Shown: positions 1 to 6,197 of the stretch, in pieces
Layout: every line of letters starts with the position of its first letter
Numbering within the stretch: position 1 is the stretch's first letter
From: Arthrobacter sp. SPG23
GTDB lineage: Bacteria > Actinomycetota > Actinomycetes > Actinomycetales > Micrococcaceae
NCBI RefSeq assembly: GCF_000876655.1
Contig: NZ_JYCN01000021.1
Span: 124,055 to 188,054, forward strand
Length of the DNA stretch: 64,000 nucleotides
Direction: 5' to 3'
Position numbers and translations under genes: made by a program
Notes under the pieces: generated by a model
Databases searched by the model: none
What the model saw: the letters and a program-made list of their open reading frames with translations, nothing else
What the model was told of the DNA's origin: nothing

Positions 1-1048
1 CGTCGAACACGGCCGAGGTGTTGCCGACCTCGTGCTCGGTCCGGAGGTCCTTGACCATCTGGTAGGGGTTCAGCACGTAGGACCGCATCTGGTCGCCCCA
101 CGATGCCTTGACGTCACCGGCGAAGGCCTTCTTTTCCGCGTCCTCCTGCTCCTTCTTGAGAAGCAGAAGCCGGGACTGGAGGACACGCAGCGCAGCGGCG
201 CGGTTCTGGAGCTGGGATTTTTCGTTCTGCATGGACACCACTGTCCCGGTGGGGATGTGGGTCAGGCGCACCGCCGAGTCGGTGGTGTTAACCGACTGGC
301 CGCCGGGACCGGAGGACCGGAAGACATCCACGCGGATTTCGTTGTCCGGGATATCGATGGAGTCGGTCTGCTCGATCAGCGGAATGACTTCCACGGCCGC
401 GAACGACGTCTGGCGGCGGCCCTGGTTGTCGAAGGGGCTGATCCGGACCAGGCGGTGGGTACCGGCTTCCACGCTTAGCGTGCCGTAGGCGTAGGGGGCG
501 TTGACCTCGAAGGTGGCGGACTTGAGCCCGGCCTCTTCGGCGTAGGAAGTGTCCATGATGGTGGTCGGATAGCCGTGGCGCTCAGCCCAGCGCAGGTACA
601 TCCGGAGCAGCATCTCGGCGAAGTCCGCGGCATCAACGCCGCCGGCCCCGGCACGGATGGTGACCACGGCTTCGCGTTCATCGAACTCCCCGGACAGAAG
701 CGTCACCACTTCGAGGTCCTTCAGCGACTTACGGATGGACTCCAGCTCCGCTGCGGCCTCGCCCATGGAATCGGCGTCGTCCTCGTCCTGTCCGAGTTCC
801 ACCAGGACTTCGAGGTCGTCGATCCGGGAAACCAGCGTGTTGAGGCGTTCGAGTTCGCTCTGCCGGTGGGAGAGCCTGGACGTGATCTTCTGGGCGGCTG
901 CCGGATCGTCCCAGAGGTTGGGCTCTCCTGCCCGCTCGCTCAGTTCGGCGATGTCTTCCTTCAGCTCCTCAACATTCGAGACGTTTTCGATGGAGGAGTA
1001 GGTGGCGCGCAAAGCGCGGATTTCTGCGGAAAAATCTATTTGAGCCAT
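1..1048 (-). CDS. prfB: Peptide chain release factor 2 (RF2), C-terminus cut by window edge
   Basis: Class I release factor that reads UAA/UGA stop codons and triggers peptide release on the ribosome. The protein starts [13 protein letters not shown] and is open for 349 codons to the window edge, about 20 residues short of a usual RF2. Visible hallmarks are the RF2 stop-recognition tripeptide SPF (in VRISPFDNQ) and the peptidyl-hydrolysis GGQ loop (SSGPGGQS). The frame is continuous from the start, so the programmed +1 frameshift of E. coli prfB is absent. It lies 43 bases downstream of the Tad operon on the same strand. A TAGGCT box (1063-1058 on the minus strand) sits 9 bases before the ATG with no nearby Shine-Dalgarno, so it may have its own, nearly leaderless, promoter. 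Confidence 0.97.
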   Translation of the reverse strand, partial: MAQIDFSAEIRALRATYSSIENVSNVEELKEDIAELSERAGEPNLWDDPAAAQKITSRLSHRQSELERLNTLVSRIDDLEVLVELGQDEDDADSMGEAAAELESIRKSLKDLEVVTLLSGEFDEREAVVTIRAGAGGVDAADFAEMLLRMYLRWAERHGYPTTIMDTSYAEEAGLKSATFEVNAPYAYGTLSVEAGTHRLVRISPFDNQGRRQTSFAAVEVIPLIEQTDSIDIPDNEIRVDVFRSSGPGGQSVNTTDSAVRLTHIPTGTVVSMQNEKSQLQNRAAALRVLQSRLLLLKKEQEDAEKKAFAGDVKASWGDQMRSYVLNPYQMVKDLRTEHEVGNTSAVFD

Positions 1049-1091
1049 GGTTGTTAAAGCCTACGCTATCCTTCCTAGCCGCCCCGCACCG

Positions 1092-1553
1092 CTACCGGAC
1101 GAGCCTGGAACGCGCTGTTGATGTTGCCTCGATCCTGATCCCGTCCGGGATGATGAAGTTAACGATCGGGGGATGCACTTCAGCACTCAGCACGACGACG
1201 GCGGTGGAACCGTCCGGGCTGCCGGTGCCGGGTGCTACGGCAAGGCCGCTAAACCTGCCGTAGGCGCCGTTCCGGCTCAGGTAGTCCGCTGCAACGCTCC
1301 GCACCCGGCCCCCGCTGAGGACCGCGGACGGACTGCCCCCGCCCGTCTCGACCTGGCCCAGCGTGTAGCTGTCCGCGGCTGCGACAGACGCTCCGTCCGC
1401 CGCGGACAGCAGCTTTTTTTGTTCCAGGTACAGGGAGGACGCCGCCATGACGGCGGTGGTGACCAGCAGCGCCAGGAGAACGTAGCCGATGATCAGGACC
1501 ATCATCTGACCGCCCTCCCCGCTCTGGTCCCCGACTCTGTGTTGCACCGTCAC
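1092..1553 (-). CDS. TadG-like pilus-assembly protein
   Basis: A 153-residue protein with one N-terminal membrane segment (about residues 19-42, starting GGQMMVLIIGYVLLALL) followed by EQKKLLSAADGASVAAADSY. This is the layout of the TadG/Rv3654c-type N-terminal domain, with the helix leading into an ADGA-type motif. The rest is probably extracytoplasmic and ends in a basic tail. Its ATG overlaps the stop of the upstream TadE-like gene (ATGA), making it the last gene of the Tad operon. By family it is an envelope component or minor pseudopilin of the Flp/Tad system. The exact role in actinobacteria is not settled. Confidence 0.8.
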   Translation of the reverse strand: MTVQHRVGDQSGEGGQMMVLIIGYVLLALLVTTAVMAASSLYLEQKKLLSAADGASVAAADSYTLGQVETGGGSPSAVLSGGRVRSVAADYLSRNGAYGRFSGLAVAPGTGSPDGSTAVVVLSAEVHPPIVNFIIPDGIRIEATSTARSRLVR

Positions 1554-2119
1554 CGGAACCGTCCCACAACTTGGGTGGCCGAGGCGTCCAGCCGGCTGGC
1601 ATTGAGCTGCAATGAATCGCTGAAGGGTACAAAGGGCAACGGGACCGTCAGGTGGACGGTGATGGTGACGGCCGACCCCGGCGCGAGGCAGTCCGAGGGC
1701 TGGCAGCTTGCGTCCATGCTCGCGTTATCCGCCGGATGCCCGTAGTCGGCGAGCGCGAGCATGACTGCCTGTTCTGCTGCCGCCCGGCCGCTTTGCGCGT
1801 CGGGCTGGGCAACGTAGACCTTGGCAGCCTGGTCGGCCGCGCCGACGACGGCGAAGGCACCGCCCTGGATCTGCCCCACGGTGATGATGAAGTACACGAG
1901 GGGAACCATCAGCAGGAGTGCGAGGAACGTGAATTCGACGACGGCGCTCCCCCGCTCCCCTGCCGTTGCGTCTGCGCCTGCTGCCGCGGGACACGGCCCG
2001 GGACGGGTGCCGCGGTTCGGGGCGATCCGGCCCGCTGGCTCGGGGGTGGCAGCGACGCACCCGCCCCTACGGAATCCCCGTGACACCAGGGCCGGGGTAC
2101 TAGGGCTGGATGGCAGCAT
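1550..2119 (-). CDS. TadE-like minor pilin, long N-terminal extension
   Basis: A 189-residue protein. The TadE signature RGSAVVEFTFLALLL, with the conserved Glu after a short basic stretch and then a hydrophobic helix, begins only at about residue 56. It is preceded by a Pro/Arg-rich extension. The far-upstream ATG is kept because it has a strong ribosome binding site (GGAGGTGA, 6 bases before the ATG) and overlaps the preceding gene by 20 bases, which suggests translational coupling. The C-terminal domain contains a Cys pair (CQPSDC) that could form a disulfide outside the cell. Likely a pseudopilin processed by a TadV-type peptidase; no such peptidase is in the window. GTG at 2086 is a weaker alternative start. 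Confidence 0.8.
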   Translation of the reverse strand: MLPSSPSTPALVSRGFRRGGCVAATPEPAGRIAPNRGTRPGPCPAAAGADATAGERGSAVVEFTFLALLLMVPLVYFIITVGQIQGGAFAVVGAADQAAKVYVAQPDAQSGRAAAEQAVMLALADYGHPADNASMDASCQPSDCLAPGSAVTITVHLTVPLPFVPFSDSLQLNASRLDASATQVVGRFR

Positions 2120-2570
2120 GGCCCTTCACCTCCAGGGCTTCCCGGGGCCCGATCAGGCCTATCACCGGCAAGGGTGCCCTGACCGTCACTTCAAGGGCGC
2201 GGATGCCTTGATATGTCACCTCCGAGGTAGTCACGTCCCGGGCAAACTCCGCGTTGAGCGCTATTCCGATCAGCTCGCTCGTGCGGTCTCTGGCATCAGC
2301 CGCGTTCCGGTCGGCGAGTGTGCCGTACCTGGCGCCCGAGGCCGCAGCGTCGATCAGCGTGTTGCGCACGTGCAACACGAGCGTCAGTTGGATCACCGCC
2401 AGGAAGAACATCGTGAGGAGCCCTCCGACCAGGACAAAGTCCACGACGGCGGAGCCTCGTTCCCGCCCGGATGGACCATCGCGCCCTGACGGCTTATCCA
2501 CCACATGGCAAGGCGGACCTTCTCCCATCCGGCACGGCGCATCGTCCGCCGCGCGCACCGCCGCGGGCAT
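2100..2570 (-). CDS. TadE-like minor pilin
   Basis: A 156-residue TadE-family protein with the motif RGSAVVDFVLVGGLL (Asp in place of the usual Glu), followed by a helix and an extracytoplasmic domain (LTLVLHVRNTLIDAAASGARYG is the usual TadE continuation, shown here only for its AASGARYG end). It sits between the small pilin-like gene (3-base gap) and the second TadE gene (20-base overlap). The start is uncertain because no clear Shine-Dalgarno precedes ATG 2570 and about 38 residues lie before the TadE motif. Inferred role: minor pilin or pilus-assembly protein of the Tad apparatus. Confidence 0.8.
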   Translation of the reverse strand: MPAAVRAADDAPCRMGEGPPCHVVDKPSGRDGPSGRERGSAVVDFVLVGGLLTMFFLAVIQLTLVLHVRNTLIDAAASGARYGTLADRNAADARDRTSELIGIALNAEFARDVTTSEVTYQGIRALEVTVRAPLPVIGLIGPREALEVKGHAAIQP

Positions 2571-2573
2571 GTG

Positions 2574-2888
2574 CTAGTTTCCGACCTTGTCCATGGCCTG
2601 GTTAAACAACCCCTCCAAGGCGGGGCCGGCCAAGGCCAGCAGGGCGGCCACGAGCACTGCCGACATGAGCGTGATCATTACCCAGCCCGGCACATCCCCT
2701 CTTTCCGGATGGTCCGTGCTGCGGGGAGGCATTCCGCTTTTCCCGACGAAAGCCGCGGTTGTCCTGAGCAACAGGGCGAGGGTTTGGATCACGGCCAGGG
2801 CACGGATTCCGAGGTGTGTCATCGAGCTTCCATTCTCTAGTTCAGGCGGGTTTTCTCCCGGCAGTCCGGGCGGTCTGGATTCGGTCAT
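2574..2888 (-). CDS. Small membrane protein, candidate Flp-type pilin
   Basis: A 104-residue protein with two hydrophobic stretches. The second (VPGWVMITLMSAVLVAALL) follows a charged patch (HPERGD) and runs to a short C-terminus ending in MDKVGN. Position decides the guess: in Tad loci the Flp pilin is a short protein next to tadC and the TadE genes, with a single helix near a Gly/Glu-containing processing site. The start overlaps the tadC stop (ATGA). An internal ATG at 2822, preceded by GGAAGC, would give an 82-residue form. I do not recognise it firmly as a known pilin; the two-helix form argues some caution. Confidence 0.6.
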   Translation of the reverse strand: MTESRPPGLPGENPPELENGSSMTHLGIRALAVIQTLALLLRTTAAFVGKSGMPPRSTDHPERGDVPGWVMITLMSAVLVAALLALAGPALEGLFNQAMDKVGN

Positions 2889-3826
2889 AGACCGAGGCTG
2901 ATGGCCGCGAGTCCGGGAAACACGGCGAAAATGACGGTCAACGGAAGGACGCCGAAGACCAAGGGAACCATCATGGCGATCTCTTTCTTTCCGGCCGATT
3001 CCATCAGGTCGCGTTTGGCCGTATCACGGACGTCTTGCGCCTGGGCCCGCAGGACGTCTGCAAGTGGCGTCCCGCGCTCCACTGCCACAATGATCCCGTC
3101 GACGAACCGCACCAAGGGGCCCAGATCGGTCCGTGCGGAGAATCGCTGCAGCGCTTCGACGAGCGGCTTTCCGGCCCGGGTTTCACCAAGCACCAGCTCA
3201 AACTCCCGAGCGAGTTCGCCGTGTGAACTCCGGCAGACGCGGTCAAGGGCACCAGTGGCACTTTCGCCCGCGCTGACGGCGAGTGCCATGAGCTCGGCGA
3301 GGCTCGGGAACTCCGCCATCATGAGCTTTTGGCGCCTCCTGATCTGGACGCCCAGCCAGTAATCCCTGAAAAGGAACCCGCCGAGGGCACTGCCCAGAAT
3401 GGCGACGACGGCAAGGAACGGATTGAACTGTCCTGATGCTGCCCCGATCAGGACCAAGCCGGTGGCGAGCACGAATCCCAGCACCGCCCACAGCAGCTGC
3501 TCGGCCCTGAAGTCGACGACAGACTTGCGGATGCCGGCCTGCGCCAGCCTCCGGCTCAACACTGACGAACCCAGGTTGAAACGCGTAAGGAAAGCAAATC
3601 CGTCCTTCAGCATCGGACGCAGTATCCGCTCCAACGGCCCGAACGGCGTGAGGTTGTCCGTGGAGGCCGACAGCAGCTTGGACTCCAGGTTTTGCGACTT
3701 CAGTTGCGGTTCGATACGTTCGGCAAAGCTCATTGGCCTCATGAACGGCAGCCGCACCACCAGGAGCCAGAGGCCCGCTCCGAGCAGGAGTCCGCAGATC
3801 ACGGAAACAGCGGCCGGCGACGTCAT
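2885..3826 (-). CDS. tadC: TadC-like platform protein (type II secretion F family)
   Basis: A 313-residue inner-membrane platform protein of the Tad pilus, GspF/T2SSF domain. Membrane helices are visible at the N-terminus (VSVICGLLLGAGLWLLVV), centrally (AVLGFVLATGLVLIGAASG) and at the C-terminus (MVPLVFGVLPLTVIFAVFPG). Between them is a cytoplasmic helical domain with the F-family motif LAELMALAVSAGES and ERGTPLADVLRAQA. Its ATG overlaps the tadB stop and its stop overlaps the next gene (both ATGA). TadC pairs with TadB to couple the TadA ATPase to pilin extraction. Length is typical for the family. Confidence 0.9.
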   Translation of the reverse strand: MTSPAAVSVICGLLLGAGLWLLVVRLPFMRPMSFAERIEPQLKSQNLESKLLSASTDNLTPFGPLERILRPMLKDGFAFLTRFNLGSSVLSRRLAQAGIRKSVVDFRAEQLLWAVLGFVLATGLVLIGAASGQFNPFLAVVAILGSALGGFLFRDYWLGVQIRRRQKLMMAEFPSLAELMALAVSAGESATGALDRVCRSSHGELAREFELVLGETRAGKPLVEALQRFSARTDLGPLVRFVDGIIVAVERGTPLADVLRAQAQDVRDTAKRDLMESAGKKEIAMMVPLVFGVLPLTVIFAVFPGLAAISLGL

Positions 3827-4677
3827 CTCAGTACCCGTTCGTCCTCAGGCAGCGCACCGATCCGCAGCATGACGGAGTAGCAGATGGCGGACACCACGAG
3901 TCCACCGAGAAGCACGGCTGCCCCGGTCGCAGTGTTATAGGCGGCGACCGCTTCGGGCCGGGTGGCCAGCAGCACCATGACGATCCACGGTGCAGCCACT
4001 GCAAGCCGGGCTGCATTCACCGTCCAGGACTGCCGCGCCTCCAGCTCGCTTCTGGTTCGCGCGCTTTCCCGCAGGAATTCGCCCAAGGTTCCCAGCAGGC
4101 GGCCCAGGTCGGAGCCGCCCACTTCGCGGGTGAGCCTGAGGGCTTCGACAATCCGGTCCGCGACGGGATCTGCAAGCCGTTCCTTGAGCCTGTTGAGGGC
4201 TGGATCGAACTGGCCGCCGGCGCGGTAGTCGGCCCCGAAGTCACGAAATACGTGCCGCAGCTCCTCGGGCCCCTTCTCACCCAGTTGGATCAGCGCCTCG
4301 GGCAGGGACAGCCCTGCCCTGATCGCGGACCGAAGATGGTCAACGACGTCAGGCCACAACTGACGCAGGGTGGCAGTGCGTTTGCGGGCCCGCCATCTGA
4401 CCACGGCCATTGGGAGCCATCCTCCAAACAGGCCGAAGCAGGCGGAGATGGGCCAGGACTTGGTCACCGCGAAGAAAACGATGCTGACGAACGCCGCCAC
4501 GCCTACGCAAGTGGATACCAGGCCGAGCCCGGAGACGTTCTCAATCCCGGCAGCCCGCAGCAGGTCCTGCAACCGGCTGGACTGCGGACGCCGCTGAGCG
4601 GCCTGGGGCTGTTCCCAGGCGGACCACCAGATGAGGAACAAACCCGCTCCCAAAACCACCCCCAGCACGGGTGCCAT
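3823..4677 (-). CDS. tadB: TadB-like platform protein (type II secretion F family)
   Basis: A 284-residue T2SSF-domain membrane protein, partner of TadC. The start chosen is ATG 4677 (MAPVLGVVLGAGLFLIWW), which overlaps the tadA stop in an ATGA. The open frame extends further upstream, but that part is low-complexity sequence inside tadA. Helices are seen at residues 1-20, around 63-100 (VAAFVSIVFFAVTKSW and following) and near the C-terminus (APWIVMVLLATRPE, AVLLGGLVVSAICYS). The cytoplasmic F domain has DVVDHLRSAIRAGLSLPEAL and LTREVGGSDLGRLLGTL. Expected role: platform for the Flp/Tad pilus motor. Confidence 0.9.
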   Translation of the reverse strand: MAPVLGVVLGAGLFLIWWSAWEQPQAAQRRPQSSRLQDLLRAAGIENVSGLGLVSTCVGVAAFVSIVFFAVTKSWPISACFGLFGGWLPMAVVRWRARKRTATLRQLWPDVVDHLRSAIRAGLSLPEALIQLGEKGPEELRHVFRDFGADYRAGGQFDPALNRLKERLADPVADRIVEALRLTREVGGSDLGRLLGTLGEFLRESARTRSELEARQSWTVNAARLAVAAPWIVMVLLATRPEAVAAYNTATGAAVLLGGLVVSAICYSVMLRIGALPEDERVLR

Positions 4678-5900
4678 CAGCGGACCTCCAGCAGCGCCGC
4701 CACGTCGAATCCTGCGGCGGCAAACTTCTCGACGGCGGGCATGGAGTTGGCCTTGGGTTGCAACTGGCCGTCGGTCATCGAGAAGACCATGGACGATTCG
4801 ATGATGCCATTTTCGACCCGCCTTCCGAGTGACAGAACTTCCGTCACCAGGCGGCGGCCATTGGCCTGCCGGCTGCAATGGACCACCAAGTCAATGCACG
4901 AGGCCACCGTTGGCACGACGAAGGCACTGGAGATGTTGTCGCCAGCAAGGAGCGGAAGGGTGCACAGCTTGGTGACGGCGTCGTGCGCAGAGTTCGCATG
5001 GACAGTGCACATACCGGGAAGGCCGGAGTTGAGCGCGATCAGCATATCCAGGCTTTCGGCCTCTCGGACTTCGCCCACTACCAGGCGGTCCGGACGCATC
5101 CTGAGGGCTTCCTTGACGAGCCTTCGCAGCGGGATCTCGCCCTCCCCCTCCAAGTTCGGTTGCCGGCACTGCAGTCCAACAACATCACGCAGAGGAAACT
5201 GCAGTTCGAAGATTTCCTCGACCGTAATGACGCGTTCCCGTGCGCCAATGCTGGCAGCGAGGCAGTTCAGCATGGTGGTTTTGCCTGCCTGGGTTGCCCC
5301 CGAGACGAGGATATTAAGCCCGCTGGCCACTGCGGCGCCCAGGAAGCGGGCTGCCTGGGGAGTCAGGGTGCCGAGCTCCACAAGGTGTTCGAGCCGGCTG
5401 GCCTTGACCACGAACTTGCGGATGTTGACCGCCCAATGGCGCCGTGTCACGTCAGGAATGACGACGTGGAGCCGCGACCCGTCCGGGAGGGCCGCATCCA
5501 CAAACGGCGAAGACATATCAAGCCGGCGGCCCGAGCTCTTCAGCATGCGTTCCACGAGGTCCCGAACCTGCTGGTCCGAAAAGCTCAGCGACGTGAGCTC
5601 AGATTCGCCGTTCCGTGCCACGTATATTTCGTTGGGAGCGTTAAGCCAGATTTCCTCGATAGTGGGGTCATCCAGCAGCGGCTGCAGCGCCCCGAAACCG
5701 GCCACGGCGTCGTAAACATGCCGTCGGGCGGACTCCAGCGGGCCGATCGGCGGAAGCGGGCCCATGAGTGCGCGTTCGTCATAGTCACTGACCGCCGCCT
5801 CGACCAGCCGCCTGACTTCGCCGGCCTGCCGCAGCGGGTCCAGGCCACGGCGCCGGATCAGCTCGCGAACCTCATCCTCCACGATTCGAACAGCATCCAT
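4677..5900 (-). CDS. tadA: TadA-like secretion ATPase
   Basis: Cytoplasmic hexameric ATPase (type II/IV secretion, CpaF/TadA family) that powers Tad pilus assembly. It has 407 residues. The N-terminal domain contains the family stretch LLDDPTIEEIWLNAPNEIYV, followed by Walker A GATQAGKT (about residues 200-207), an Asp-box region and Walker B-like VVGEVREAESLDML. The start MDAVRIVEDEV is chosen over an upstream ATG because GGGGGA lies 5 bases before it. First gene of the tadABC-pilin-TadE-TadE-TadG operon. A conserved upstream element is described at 5981-6007. The CpaB/CpaE partners are not here but at 42263-44211. Confidence 0.95.
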   Translation of the reverse strand: MDAVRIVEDEVRELIRRRGLDPLRQAGEVRRLVEAAVSDYDERALMGPLPPIGPLESARRHVYDAVAGFGALQPLLDDPTIEEIWLNAPNEIYVARNGESELTSLSFSDQQVRDLVERMLKSSGRRLDMSSPFVDAALPDGSRLHVVIPDVTRRHWAVNIRKFVVKASRLEHLVELGTLTPQAARFLGAAVASGLNILVSGATQAGKTTMLNCLAASIGARERVITVEEIFELQFPLRDVVGLQCRQPNLEGEGEIPLRRLVKEALRMRPDRLVVGEVREAESLDMLIALNSGLPGMCTVHANSAHDAVTKLCTLPLLAGDNISSAFVVPTVASCIDLVVHCSRQANGRRLVTEVLSLGRRVENGIIESSMVFSMTDGQLQPKANSMPAVEKFAAAGFDVAALLEVR

Positions 5901-5980
5901 GCGTTCCCCCAAACGACTGCCGCCCCCTGGCTGAGGCAGTACAACTCCGTTAAAGCTAAGGGAGCATACACATGTCGGCC

Positions 5981-6007
5981 AAGTCACACGGGCCAAGCTG
6001 TGGATAA
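5981..6007 (-). promoter_or_regulatory. Conserved upstream element of tadA (TTATCCACAGCTTGGC + TGTGACTT)
   Basis: Read on the minus strand, TTATCCACAGCTTGGC (6007-5992) is followed two bases later by TGTGACTT (5988-5981), about 100 bases before the tadA start. The same 16-mer with one change, plus TGTGACTT one helical turn further away, occurs before the cpaB-like gene at 44327-44291. The 9-mer TTATCCACA matches a consensus DnaA box. Function is unknown; a shared regulator of the two Tad loci is the simplest reading. Confidence 0.55.
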
Positions 6008-6041
6008 GCAGGGAAATCGGACCAAATTTGATTCACATTAG

Positions 6042-6082
6042 TAACACCAGAATCACTAGTCGCTCCATGCACACTGGTGTTA
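6042..6082. promoter_or_regulatory. Inverted repeat in the tadA / GH25 divergent region
   Basis: TAACACCAG (6042-6050) and CTGGTGTTA (6074-6082) form a perfect 9-bp inverted repeat 23 bases apart, in the 297-bp region between tadA and the muramidase gene. Two TCAC...TAGT half-copies (6033 and 6053, 20 bases apart) lie in the same patch. The separation of two helical turns or so suits a dimeric regulator better than a terminator. No known operator could be assigned. Confidence 0.45.
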
Positions 6083-6197
6083 TGGTAGGCGCGTTAAGTC
6101 AGACATATCTCACAGTTCGGTACGTCCTGCGGGATTCAGCTGTAGATGCGACCTAGTGGCCTGCTCTTGGGAGCACGCCACTGTTCCGGAGCGAAAA

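Noticed and set aside
1-1048. Programmed frameshift in prfB
   Set aside because: The reading frame is continuous from the start with no early in-frame stop, so no frameshift is needed.
5999-6007. TTATCCACA boxes as a sign of a replication origin
   Set aside because: They are single, far apart, and no dnaA, dnaN or rpmH gene or AT-rich unwinding region is present.
4252-6041. Long plus-strand frames antisense to tadB/tadA
   Set aside because: Antisense shadows of clearly recognised TadA and TadB; amino-acid make-up is atypical.
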